A stretch of DNA of 44,340 nt from Cloacimonetes bacterium SCGC AAA252-N17 (GTDB taxonomy: Bacteria > Cloacimonadota > Cloacimonadia > JGIOTU-2), in contig ASNI01000020.1 of the NCBI GenBank assembly GCA_000404785.1, positions 1 through 44,340 on the forward strand, written 5' to 3'. The position numbers and the translations under genes are program-made. Positions 22,782 through 32,968 of this stretch are shown here, piece by piece. Every line of letters begins with the position of its first letter. Within the stretch, counting starts at the first letter, position 1. Under the pieces are notes generated by a model. That model was not told the DNA's origin, did not search any database, and saw only the letters and a list, made by a program, of their open reading frames with translations.

Positions 22782-23272
22782 AACTTTACAAAAAATTATT
22801 TAATTCTCATTATGGTTAATAATAAAAATCTAAATTAAACTTCGGATCTTCAAGATGAATTTAAACAATGAGTTAAGAATGGCGAACACGGATTTAATCC
22901 TGAAAACTGATATATTTTTCAAAAGTTTAAGGAGATTTAAAATTTTTAAGAAAATTATTGACAACAAAATTTCAGGTAGTAAAAAAATGAATCGAATAAA
23001 GAGTATAATATATTCTTTAATTCAAGAATAATGAAAGAAGAAAAGAACGCGAGAATGTTAATGTCAAAAATAGGTTACCAGCCCTTTTTAACAATACAAT
23101 TTTGTATGGCTGGAATTGTAATCCCGCATCATACTCGGGATATCCATTATGTTACTTTCGCAATAAGGGAACCTGGGAAGTGATCTTATGATAACGACCC
23201 AGAATACTTGTTTTTTTATATTTACTTATCAACTAATCAAAAAATTAATCCTAATTTTAGGAGGATAAAAAA
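22782..23272. other. 491-bp intergenic region upstream of the giant secreted-protein gene
   Basis: No convincing gene is seen. There is a 42-codon frame from about 23057 without recognisable similarity, a short hairpin ATCCCG/CGGGAT at 23121-23141, and a good AGGAGG ribosome binding site at 23260-23265. A TATAAT at 23004-23009 could be a -10 element, but no matching -35 is evident. It may be a long leader for the downstream gene. Confidence 0.4.
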
Positions 23273-26200
23273 ATGAAAAAGATAGTATGTATATTGGCAA
23301 TGCTATTGTTTACTACTTCAATGGCATTTGGCGCCTATGTTGAAATTGGCGATGGCACAAGCACTACAGGATATGTTCCAGCTTACGGTCTCTACGATTA
23401 TAGTTGGTCCCAGGTAATCTACCTGCAGTCAGAAATTGGCGATGCGATTGATATCAACAAGATCTCTTATAATGTGTCTACCGAACCTGATTCTTATACT
23501 ATGCCTGATCAGAAAATTTATATGAAGCACACCGCAGATGCTATATTTCCAGATGCTGCCTATGATGACCCTGCTACTGCTGGATTTACACTTGTATATG
23601 ATGGTCCTGTGACATGGGATGGTTCTGGCTGGAATGATATTATGCTTGATACCCCATTCAGCTATAATGGAACAGATAATCTTATTGTATACTGGCAGAA
23701 CTGGGATGGAGATTGGACTTCCGGTTATCCACAGTTCTACTACACTTCTCAAACGGACAGAGCAAAGTACAAATTTCAAGATAATTCTTTCCCCGAGGTT
23801 TCTGGCACTCTTGACGTCTATGTAGCAAATATCAGGCTTCATTATCTTTATGATGGACCTGAGATATACCTGAGCGCAAGTAGCTATGATTTTGGTATGA
23901 TTGAGGCTGATACTGATGCTTCCTTTGATCTTACTATCTATAGCGCTGGTACAGAAGACTTAGTGATTACGGACGCAGTGGTAGCTGCACCATTTTCCTG
24001 TGATTACTCTGGTGGAACTATTCCAGCTGGAGAAAATGTTGTGACAACGGTGTGGTTTGAGCCAACTGAGACCGGTGAATATTCAGAAATCCTGACCTTT
24101 GAGATTGGCGGAGATTTTGCTGGAATGAATACCATTGCATTAACAGGTAGTGCATATCCTGCTGGTTATGTATTTGAGAGCTTTGAAGGAGATATCTTCC
24201 CGCCCCTGGCATGGGATGTTCAAAATGTAGCAGGTCAGGACTGGGCACAATATTCTTACGGATCTCCTCCAGACGGCAGTAAACACGCAAGATTGTATTA
24301 TGTGTCCGGCACAGGTTCACAATCTCGACTCATAACTCCAGAGTTGCTTCCACTAAATAGTGGTGATTTTACAAAATTCATGGCACAATATTATTCTGCA
24401 GGCACCCTTACAATTCAGTACTCTACGGATAAAGAGACATGGACCGATCTTGAAATCGTCCCGATAACAACTACTTATGATGAGTATACAGTAGATCTTT
24501 CTTCTTTAGCTGATGGTGAGAGTTATTATCTGGCTTTCTATGGAGAAACAGGCACTGGTTATAGTTATATGTATCTTGATGCTGTATATATTCCAGAGCC
24601 TGAACCATATTCTGTTATGTGGGTGTCTGATGATGCGCATGATTTTGGTGCACATATGACAGGTACAATCGTTCCTGAATGGGAGTTTACTGTTGCCAAT
24701 ATTGGAATAGGTGACCTTACGATTTCTGGCATTACAGGACTTGAGCTGCCATTTTCTGCTGATTATTCTGGCGTGTTAGCCCCTGGCGACAGCGTAGATA
24801 TATCAGTTGCCTTTGATACTTCTACCCCTGGAATCTATGTGGATACACTCATTGTTGAAAGTGATGCTGATTTTGGTGAAGGTGAAGTGGTTCTCAGTGG
24901 TGCAGTATATGAGCCTTTGACTGAATTGGATGAAAGCTTTGAAGGCGATTTCCCTCCACTTTACTGGGAGAATGACGGCTGGACTCAAAGTACTTATGGT
25001 TCACCACATTCCGGTACTGAGTTTGCTTATTCTATGGGTAGTGGAGATACTCTTATTACCCCTTACTTTACTGTTCCTACAGATCCATACAACTTTGTAT
25101 TCTGGTATTGTTCAGAAATCGCAACATATCCACAGACACTCTTGTTAAATTTGTATATTAATACTGGAAGAGGGTGGTCCAGAGTGGACAGCCTCAATTT
25201 CTCATCTACGGAATACCAGAAGGGACTAGTCTCGTTAGTACCATATGCTGGAGAAACTGTCCAACTTATGTTTGACCATTCCTATAGTGGTAGTAGCGCT
25301 TGGGGCATGTGCTTGGATGATGTTGCATTAGAAACTATGTCCCCTAATATCGTACTTAGTGATACTACTTATGACTTTGGTTTGGTAGAACAAGGATCAG
25401 AAGCAACATTTAATGTGACTATTTATAATAATGGAGGAATGCCTCTTATTGTAGATGGTTCAACTGTTGACTTACCTTTCTCTTGTGATTATGCAGATAC
25501 CATTCCATTTGGAGGAAGTGATGTTGCAACTATCACTTTTGATACCTCCAATATTGGTATATTCTCAGGAGAACTCACATTCCATACTAATGCAACTCAA
25601 ACAGATAGTGTTATTGTATTAAGTGGTGCTGTATTTGGTACTGATTATGTGATGGAAGGATTTGAAGAGACAACATTCCCGCCATTTGGCTGGGAAAATC
25701 CTGGCGACTACTGGGCACGCTTCATGACTGAAGCTTATGAGGGACAAGGATATGCACGTTGTAGCTGGTATCATGATGTAGACGCGATCCTTATCTCTCC
25801 TCGCCTTGTCATAAATGGTGGTGATTTCATCGACTTCTTCTGGAGAAATGACAACCTTTATGAAGCAAAGGGACCAGAAGTCATTACCGGTGACACACTA
25901 TGGGTCGAAATTTCAAATACCTATCTTAATCCAAACCCAACCTGGGAAGTTATTGCTATGCTTACTGCAGATGCCCCAATGGATGAATACGAAGAAGCTC
26001 TTGTACCTATCCCTGATGCATACATTGGCAACGATGCTAAGATCAGATGGCGTCATCGCAGTGAATTGAATAGCGAATCCCGTGGTGTCGGACTTGATAA
26101 TATCATAATGCCTACTCCATATCTTCCGATCAATTTCTCAGTTGATCCGTACTATGCTTCAGACTATGTAGGTCCAGGCAACCCAGTTCATTACACATAT

Positions 26201-29200
26201 GATGTAACCAACATGGGTGTACAAAGTGATCGTTTCATCATTCTTGTTCAGGATAGTTCAGCTATTCGTTATAACAATAAGGATGTCGAGGACTTTGAGA
26301 CCACCGATGGTGGCTGGGTAGCCACATCTGACTGGGATCCAGTCGGAGACTGGGAGTGGACGAATACGTATGATTTCGGTAACTATACCGGTATTAATAT
26401 ACCTCCTCCAACTGCACATTCAGGAACCGGTTTGTGGGGAACCAAGGTAAATGGTGATTACACCAACTCCGGTGGATACAGCTATCTTAGTCAAACCTTT
26501 GACTTCTCCGATGTAACCGATGCATATCTGAATTTCTGGTACTGGTCTGACATCTTTGGTAATTTTGACTGGTGCGATATTGTCGTGAATGGTGACATTC
26601 TCCTGACCATCGATACTTACAACCCAACTAATTGGATATTAGCGGATCTTGACCTTTCCGCATATGACGGATTATCAAACGTACAAGTTGTCTTCGCATT
26701 CTATGCAACAACCGTTGTTGAGCATGCTGGAATGTATATAGATGACCTCGATATTCCTGGTGGTGGTAGCGGTCCAGGTCCTGGCCCAACAGGATGGCCA
26801 GCAACAGTTAATGTACCTTATCTTAATCTTGCACCGGGAGAGATCGGCAGCTTCGTGCTGACCATTTCAATTCCCGAAGATGCAAATGAGGAAGATGTAC
26901 AGCTTACTCCTGTTCTTGTGTACTCAAGAGAAGATTATGCTGTAGAGCATCAGGTGCTCGCTTTAGCAACTTGTCATCCTAAGGATCCGTATGAACCTAA
27001 TAATGTGATTGTAGATGCTACTCCTTGGGCTTATGGTGAAATTACAGAAGGTGCTCAAATCTACTATAATCCTGACTATGCCGATAAAGATATTGATATA
27101 TACGAATTCTCCGGTTTAGCAGGAGACATAATCCTTTGTGATTTCATATTACCTCCAGATGAACTTCTATTTGACGGTGCTATCAAGCTCGTTGATGTAG
27201 ATTCCACCGAGATTGACTTTGCTGATGAATGGGCAGGCGGTGGAAGCGAACAACTCAAGTATAGACTCCTTTTAGATGGAACCTATTACCTTGTTCTTGG
27301 TAAATGGGATAATATTCTGGATGGTCCTTACAAGAAAGATCCAGGGCGTGGAGTAAATACATGCTACTATGCAATGTCTCTTGAACTTATTCCATCTCCG
27401 GATATTGCAGTATCACCTGATTCATTACAGTTAGGTATTATTGCAAGCAAAGAAACTGCCTCAGTCGATATGTTTATCGAAAATACAGGTGTCACCGGAT
27501 GTGAAGATCTCACATTTAATATTGAAGTTGTTATACCAGGTGTCGAAACCTTACTTGATGAGGGATTCGAAGGAACTTGGCCTCCAACAGACTGGACAAT
27601 AATTCAGGGACCTAATTCTCCCACAAATGATATTATTCAAACAAATGACCAAGCTCATTCTGGCATTTATTCAGCTCGATTCTCTTCTTTTAGTTCTGCA
27701 AGTGCTTATGATGAATATCTTGTTACTCCAGAGGTTAACACATCAGCTGGAGATCTGTTATCATTTTGGTATAGAAAATATTCCTCTGGAACTGAATTGT
27801 TTAAAGTTGGTTGGTCTTCCACTGGAACAGACGTAAGTACCGATTTTACCTGGGGACCTGAGATCAGTGATGCATCGACAACTTGGCAACAATATGTTAA
27901 AGCTGATTTGCCAGTTGGCACAAAATATGTCGCAATACACTATTACAGTAATTACCAATGGTATTTATATGTCGACGATGTGAATATATCAAGGGGCACA
28001 CCTTGGTGTACAGTAGAACCATTTACAGGTATCATTGGACAGGGAGCAATACAAACTTGTGTTGTAACTTGCGATGAAACAGGACTTACAGAACCCGGAA
28101 TTTACACTGCAGATATTATTGTTCATAATAACGCTCTTCTTGATGGTGCATCAGATGTGACTATTCCACTTACTTTCTTCTATCAAGTAGCAGCACAGGG
28201 CTTGCAAGGTACAGTTACTTTTGAAGCAACCGGCGAACCGATCGATAGTGTAAAAGTGTCAGCTGGAAACTTTGTAACCTATACGGATTCTCTTGGTTTC
28301 TATTCATTTGATGAGATTGCATCAGGTATTTATGATGTAACATTTGAAAAAGATGGATTTGCAACTCATACTGCCTATGGTATATACGTAAGTCCGAACT
28401 GGACAACACTGCTCGATGTAGCCATGATGTTTGATGGACCTCCACCTCGTAATCTTAATGCAATAGGTGCAAATCAACAAGTCGTAATTAACTGGCTGAA
28501 ACCAGAAACCGGCGGTGGTGGTGGTGGTGGTGATGAATTCACCGAGGGCTTTGAGTCAGGTGATATCCCCGCTGGCTGGCTTGCTGTTGATAATGATGGT
28601 GACAGTTATAATTGGGAAGTTTGGGATGCATTTGTTCATTCCGGAACATATTCTGCAGCGAGCTTCTCATATGATAATGTCACTTATCTCCCTTTAACAC
28701 CAGATAATTATCTTATCACACCCCAGGTTGAATTAGGTGATTCTTCTGAGCTTACATTCTGGGTTGGCGCCTCTGATGCTGCCTGGTATTGGGAGCACTT
28801 TAAAGTTAAACTGTCAACTACAGGATCTGATCCAGCTGATTTCACAACCGAATTAATGGATTATACTCTCTCAGCTGCTGCCTGGACTCAGCTTACTATT
28901 GACCTATCTGCATATTCCGGTCAACAGGTCTATCTTGCATGGGTGCATTGTGATGTTACTGATGTGTTTAATCTTTCACTTGATGATATTGAGCTTACGA
29001 ATGCAAAACAATTGATTTTTGCTGCTGATTTTGAATCTAATGATGATATTGATAAATTTAAACGAGTCTCTGTTGCAAGCAATAGTATTCCTTTCAGGAT
29101 TAATGATTCAATGACGGAGCTTGAAATAAAGACCCGTCTGGATGAATACGTGCCCAAACAAGATCTATTGTCACGAGACTTTACCCTTCTTGGCTATAAT

Positions 29201-32200
29201 GTCTATGAAGAAAGCAAAGGATTTGTTGCTTACGTAGATGGTGAGAACACACTTACATACACTGATGATATTGTTGCAGTAGGAACTGAATACACATATT
29301 ATGCACGAGGTTTGTATGATGAAGGTGAAGGTGCAGAATCCAACCATGATTCAGCAACTCCTATTATTCTTGATATTGAAGACTTCGAGAATGACGACGG
29401 TGGATTAGTTGGAACTGGTCAATGGCAATGGGGTGAACCAACCTCCGGACCTGGGAATGCACATTCTGGTGTTAAACTCTGGGCAACTAACTTAAGTGGA
29501 ACCTATAATGCTTCCTCTAATTACACGTTAGATACTCCGGAAATTCAGGTTCTTGATTCTCAATTTATGTTCTGGCATTGGTATGATACTGAAGCATCAT
29601 ATGATGGTGGAAATGTAAAGATCACAACTGATGATGGTGCAACATGGACTGTTATCACACCTGATGGAGGATATCCTGGTACAGCAAACTCATCTAATCC
29701 TTTGTATCCTGAACCTATATTCTGTGGACACAACCAAGGATTCTGGGAGCTAGTTGTATTTGATGTTTCTGCATATCTTGGTTTAACCGTAAAGTACAGA
29801 TGGCACTTCGGTTCAGATGGCAGTGTCCAATATCCCGGCTGGTATATAGATGACGTATTATTCGGTTATGAAACAGCCCCTGATTACGGTGCATTAGAAG
29901 GTATCGTAACCGATGGAGATTTAGTTCCATTAGAAGGTGTCGCTGTTGATGCAGATTTCTTAGACTACAACACAGTATATACTGATGCAGATGGATTCTA
30001 TTCAATTGACCCAATGCGTGTTGGTTTGTATGATGTAACATTCAGCAAGGTTGGCTATTGGACGATAACAGTAGAAGATGTAGAAATCCTCGTTGATGCA
30101 ACCACATTCCTTGATGTAATACTTGGTATGCCTACTATGGATATCTTGCCTACTTCGATCGATGCGACTGTTCCTCCTGAGCAAACAACGACTGTGCCAA
30201 TGACAGTAACAAATAATGGAAATGCTCCATTGAACTGGGATTCTGATATAGTTTATGGAGAAGATGTGGTTGTTGATATAGCTCCTTTCACAGGTGATAT
30301 TCCTGAAAACACGTATGAACCTACAGTAGAACTTGATGACGGGAACAATGTCGGTTATTCGTCACCTCATGGTGATGTTGAACTTGTTCTTCCCAGAGGA
30401 TCGACAGCTTGGTTTAAGGGCGGTGAATATGCTACATACTTCTACGGAACATTCGATACGGATACTCCTGGAAATATGGTGGAGATTCTTTCACCTCCTG
30501 CGTGGAATTCATATTGTGGAGATTACAGCACGGAGAGTGATGACTACTTCTATATCAATGAACCTGATCAATTCTCCACATATAGAGTTGATGCCGCATC
30601 CGGTATTGCGACATTAGTCGGTTCCACAGGTTTGGCCGAACAGCTTAACGGTATGGCTTGTGATAAGACCGACGGAACGATGTATGGTTGTACGAGTTCT
30701 ACCCTTTACACAATTGATCTTTCTACAGGTGCAGCTACAGTAGTAGGTACTATTGGAAATACTGGTGGTCTAATGCTTACATTAGCATGCGACGGAAATC
30801 AGGATCTTTGGGGTATTGACCTCACCTTTGATACACTATGGAAGATTGATAAAGATACTGGTGCTGGTACAGAAATTGGATCTGTAGGATTTAATTGTAA
30901 TTATGCACAAAGTATGGCATGGGATCCTGCCACAGATGTTCTTTTCTGGGCAGCATATGGTGGTGGTTTAGATGGACATCTCAGAGTTGTTGATCGAACA
31001 ACCGGTAATTCAACTAACGTTGGAGATTTCGAGGGTGGTCGAGAAGTAACAGTATTGGCCTTCCCTGGCGGTGGAACACCTCCTTATATCACTCTTGATC
31101 CTTCTTTTGGTACAGTTGATCCTGGCGCAATCATGCCTGTTTCATGTATCTTAGATGGTTGCGAAGAACCTGTAGGCACGATAATAAATGGTACCATAGT
31201 CTTTTCATCACCACAGATACTTGATCCAGTTGATGTTCCTGTCACCTTAATGGTTGGTACTCCTGAATATGGTATTCTTACCGGTACAGTTACTGCAGCA
31301 ACCGGTGGAGCGCTGATCGAAGGTGCTGAGATCACAGCATCCGATGACGCTGATAATACCTATGTAACCTACACGAATTCTTTAGGTGTTTACACCATTG
31401 AAGATATAATGGTAGGTTATTACACAGTCGAATGTACTGCTGTTGGTTATAACTATCAGGTAGTACCTGATGTACCAATCGTTCTTGATCAGACAACTAC
31501 ACAAAACTTCGCACTGACCGCTCCTATCATGGTTGTTGATCCTACAAGTCTAAATGTTAATGTACCTCCTGGATCCACTTCAACTTCATACGTCACCATC
31601 AATAATAATGGTGACGGGGAAATGAACTTCGACATCACCCTGTATGACTACGGAAAAGTACTTACAGACTACAGCAATTGTACAGTTGGCGGCACAGTTG
31701 TTTCTCAAAATGGTGTTCCTACTGGTCCTGGTAACAGCAGCGGCTTCCAGGCAGATGGCACGAAGGATGAAGTCATAATTCACTATGATGGTGAAAACAA
31801 TGACGGTATTGGACTTACTGCGGCTGGCGGTGGAACATTTATGGTTGCTGCCAGATTTACATCTACTGAACTTGGTGCATATTATGATACTTACGAGATC
31901 ATAGGTACCGAGATATACATTAATGATGATGTAACATCAGTTATCCTGAAGGTCTGGGAAGGTGGATCATTTGGTGATCCTGGTTCAGAAGCATACTCAG
32001 AAGATGTCACTTCACAAATAATAATAGGATGGAACACAATTGATCTTATTTCAACTGTTCCATTGCTGTCCGGTAATGAATACTGGGTTGGATATGAAGT
32101 CACACACGTATATCAAAAATTTCCTGCAGGTTGTGATGCTGGTCCAGCTGTAGTTGGCAAGGGTGATTGGATCTATCTTGCTCCAGGTCCATGGGAGCAA

Positions 32201-32752
32201 TTGCATATCATAGCACCCACTTTGAATTATAACTGGAACATCCGTATGGTCATTGACCTTGGTACACCTCCTTGGATTATTGTTGATCCGTTATCAGGAA
32301 CAATTCCAGCCTTTAGTTCTATGGATATTGCCGTAATGTTCGATGCTACTGAACTTACACTAGGTGAAATCAAGACCGCTGACATCGAGATAGTATCTGA
32401 TCCTGATGTCGGAGTAGTAACTGTACCAGTTACAATGCATGTTGATTATTATTCTGCCGGTGATGAACCTGTCATAGAAACCAAACTGTATGCTAACTTC
32501 CCGAATCCAATGTTCAACACTACAACCTTCAACTTCAGTCTGAAAGATAGATCTCATGTAACACTGTCTATTTACAACGTAAAAGGACAGTTAGTTGAGA
32601 CCTTGCTCAATAATGAGCTTGAACCTTCGGCTGATCATAAGGTTGTTTGGGATGGTACTGCTAACGGTAAGAAGCTTGCAAATGGTATCTACTTCTACAA
32701 ACTTGAGACTAACAGCAAAACATTCCTGAATAAGATGATCTTGATGAAGTAA
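23273..32752 (+). CDS. Giant multidomain secreted adhesin-like protein (3159 residues)
   Basis: It starts with a signal peptide (MKKIVCILAMLLFTTSMAFG). Alternating HYDIN/ASPM-like Ig modules (for example about 195-297, 449-545, 692-790, with 'DFG' and 'TAG...' strands) and jelly-roll 'choice-of-anchor' modules ('ESFEGD.FPP..W', from about 300, 552, 792, 1426, 1749, 2033) fill much of the chain. A PPC-like domain opens with 'DPYEPNN' near 1238. Carboxypeptidase-regulatory-like modules lie near 1643, 2204 and 2664, a fibronectin III domain near 1723 is split by an insertion, and a propeller-like region covers about 2373-2600. A beta module near 2834-3000 resembles one in the C10 protease. The end ('NFPNPMFNTTTF ... 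GIYFYKLE') is a FlgD/Ig-like sorting-type domain. Likely a surface or matrix protein binding polymers. The ribosome binding site is a perfect AGGAGG; a strong terminator follows. Confidence 0.9.
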   Translation: MKKIVCILAMLLFTTSMAFGAYVEIGDGTSTTGYVPAYGLYDYSWSQVIYLQSEIGDAIDINKISYNVSTEPDSYTMPDQKIYMKHTADAIFPDAAYDDPATAGFTLVYDGPVTWDGSGWNDIMLDTPFSYNGTDNLIVYWQNWDGDWTSGYPQFYYTSQTDRAKYKFQDNSFPEVSGTLDVYVANIRLHYLYDGPEIYLSASSYDFGMIEADTDASFDLTIYSAGTEDLVITDAVVAAPFSCDYSGGTIPAGENVVTTVWFEPTETGEYSEILTFEIGGDFAGMNTIALTGSAYPAGYVFESFEGDIFPPLAWDVQNVAGQDWAQYSYGSPPDGSKHARLYYVSGTGSQSRLITPELLPLNSGDFTKFMAQYYSAGTLTIQYSTDKETWTDLEIVPITTTYDEYTVDLSSLADGESYYLAFYGETGTGYSYMYLDAVYIPEPEPYSVMWVSDDAHDFGAHMTGTIVPEWEFTVANIGIGDLTISGITGLELPFSADYSGVLAPGDSVDISVAFDTSTPGIYVDTLIVESDADFGEGEVVLSGAVYEPLTELDESFEGDFPPLYWENDGWTQSTYGSPHSGTEFAYSMGSGDTLITPYFTVPTDPYNFVFWYCSEIATYPQTLLLNLYINTGRGWSRVDSLNFSSTEYQKGLVSLVPYAGETVQLMFDHSYSGSSAWGMCLDDVALETMSPNIVLSDTTYDFGLVEQGSEATFNVTIYNNGGMPLIVDGSTVDLPFSCDYADTIPFGGSDVATITFDTSNIGIFSGELTFHTNATQTDSVIVLSGAVFGTDYVMEGFEETTFPPFGWENPGDYWARFMTEAYEGQGYARCSWYHDVDAILISPRLVINGGDFIDFFWRNDNLYEAKGPEVITGDTLWVEISNTYLNPNPTWEVIAMLTADAPMDEYEEALVPIPDAYIGNDAKIRWRHRSELNSESRGVGLDNIIMPTPYLPINFSVDPYYASDYVGPGNPVHYTYDVTNMGVQSDRFIILVQDSSAIRYNNKDVEDFETTDGGWVATSDWDPVGDWEWTNTYDFGNYTGINIPPPTAHSGTGLWGTKVNGDYTNSGGYSYLSQTFDFSDVTDAYLNFWYWSDIFGNFDWCDIVVNGDILLTIDTYNPTNWILADLDLSAYDGLSNVQVVFAFYATTVVEHAGMYIDDLDIPGGGSGPGPGPTGWPATVNVPYLNLAPGEIGSFVLTISIPEDANEEDVQLTPVLVYSREDYAVEHQVLALATCHPKDPYEPNNVIVDATPWAYGEITEGAQIYYNPDYADKDIDIYEFSGLAGDIILCDFILPPDELLFDGAIKLVDVDSTEIDFADEWAGGGSEQLKYRLLLDGTYYLVLGKWDNILDGPYKKDPGRGVNTCYYAMSLELIPSPDIAVSPDSLQLGIIASKETASVDMFIENTGVTGCEDLTFNIEVVIPGVETLLDEGFEGTWPPTDWTIIQGPNSPTNDIIQTNDQAHSGIYSARFSSFSSASAYDEYLVTPEVNTSAGDLLSFWYRKYSSGTELFKVGWSSTGTDVSTDFTWGPEISDASTTWQQYVKADLPVGTKYVAIHYYSNYQWYLYVDDVNISRGTPWCTVEPFTGIIGQGAIQTCVVTCDETGLTEPGIYTADIIVHNNALLDGASDVTIPLTFFYQVAAQGLQGTVTFEATGEPIDSVKVSAGNFVTYTDSLGFYSFDEIASGIYDVTFEKDGFATHTAYGIYVSPNWTTLLDVAMMFDGPPPRNLNAIGANQQVVINWLKPETGGGGGGGDEFTEGFESGDIPAGWLAVDNDGDSYNWEVWDAFVHSGTYSAASFSYDNVTYLPLTPDNYLITPQVELGDSSELTFWVGASDAAWYWEHFKVKLSTTGSDPADFTTELMDYTLSAAAWTQLTIDLSAYSGQQVYLAWVHCDVTDVFNLSLDDIELTNAKQLIFAADFESNDDIDKFKRVSVASNSIPFRINDSMTELEIKTRLDEYVPKQDLLSRDFTLLGYNVYEESKGFVAYVDGENTLTYTDDIVAVGTEYTYYARGLYDEGEGAESNHDSATPIILDIEDFENDDGGLVGTGQWQWGEPTSGPGNAHSGVKLWATNLSGTYNASSNYTLDTPEIQVLDSQFMFWHWYDTEASYDGGNVKITTDDGATWTVITPDGGYPGTANSSNPLYPEPIFCGHNQGFWELVVFDVSAYLGLTVKYRWHFGSDGSVQYPGWYIDDVLFGYETAPDYGALEGIVTDGDLVPLEGVAVDADFLDYNTVYTDADGFYSIDPMRVGLYDVTFSKVGYWTITVEDVEILVDATTFLDVILGMPTMDILPTSIDATVPPEQTTTVPMTVTNNGNAPLNWDSDIVYGEDVVVDIAPFTGDIPENTYEPTVELDDGNNVGYSSPHGDVELVLPRGSTAWFKGGEYATYFYGTFDTDTPGNMVEILSPPAWNSYCGDYSTESDDYFYINEPDQFSTYRVDAASGIATLVGSTGLAEQLNGMACDKTDGTMYGCTSSTLYTIDLSTGAATVVGTIGNTGGLMLTLACDGNQDLWGIDLTFDTLWKIDKDTGAGTEIGSVGFNCNYAQSMAWDPATDVLFWAAYGGGLDGHLRVVDRTTGNSTNVGDFEGGREVTVLAFPGGGTPPYITLDPSFGTVDPGAIMPVSCILDGCEEPVGTIINGTIVFSSPQILDPVDVPVTLMVGTPEYGILTGTVTAATGGALIEGAEITASDDADNTYVTYTNSLGVYTIEDIMVGYYTVECTAVGYNYQVVPDVPIVLDQTTTQNFALTAPIMVVDPTSLNVNVPPGSTSTSYVTINNNGDGEMNFDITLYDYGKVLTDYSNCTVGGTVVSQNGVPTGPGNSSGFQADGTKDEVIIHYDGENNDGIGLTAAGGGTFMVAARFTSTELGAYYDTYEIIGTEIYINDDVTSVILKVWEGGSFGDPGSEAYSEDVTSQIIIGWNTIDLISTVPLLSGNEYWVGYEVTHVYQKFPAGCDAGPAVVGKGDWIYLAPGPWEQLHIIAPTLNYNWNIRMVIDLGTPPWIIVDPLSGTIPAFSSMDIAVMFDATELTLGEIKTADIEIVSDPDVGVVTVPVTMHVDYYSAGDEPVIETKLYANFPNPMFNTTTFNFSLKDRSHVTLSIYNVKGQLVETLLNNELEPSADHKVVWDGTANGKKLANGIYFYKLETNSKTFLNKMILMK

Positions 32753-32776
32753 CTCGCGTTGAAACTCATATAAATC

Positions 32777-32812
32777 AAGGGAAGAAGGTTCGCCTTCTTC
32801 CCTTTCTTTTTT
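32777..32812 (+). terminator. Rho-independent terminator after the giant gene
   Basis: A 12-bp perfect stem (AAGGGAAGAAGG / CCTTCTTCCCTT) with tetraloop TTCG is followed by TCTTTTTT. It lies 25 bp after the stop codon. Confidence 0.95.
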
Positions 32813-32956
32813 GGTATTTATTTATATATATATATTATTATTAATAAGCTTTCCTTAATTAATTATGAGGTTTAAAAAACTTGACTCCGAGTCTCTTTGT
32901 TCCATGAAAGGAGCAAATACCTAAATTAATCAACGTTTATTAAATATGACGATTTG

Positions 32957-32963
32957 AAAGGAG
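32957..32963 (+). promoter_or_regulatory. Ribosome binding site that points to an ATT start
   Basis: AAAGGAG at 32957-32963 is five bases upstream of ATT at 32969. The only ordinary-type start in the frame, TTG at 32954, lies before this site and so cannot use it. Confidence 0.6.
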
Positions 32964-32968
32964 AAAAG

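Noticed and set aside
23057..23185. Short 42-codon frame upstream of the giant gene
   Set aside because: No ribosome binding site or recognisable sequence, and not clearly distinct from chance in this AT-rich gap.
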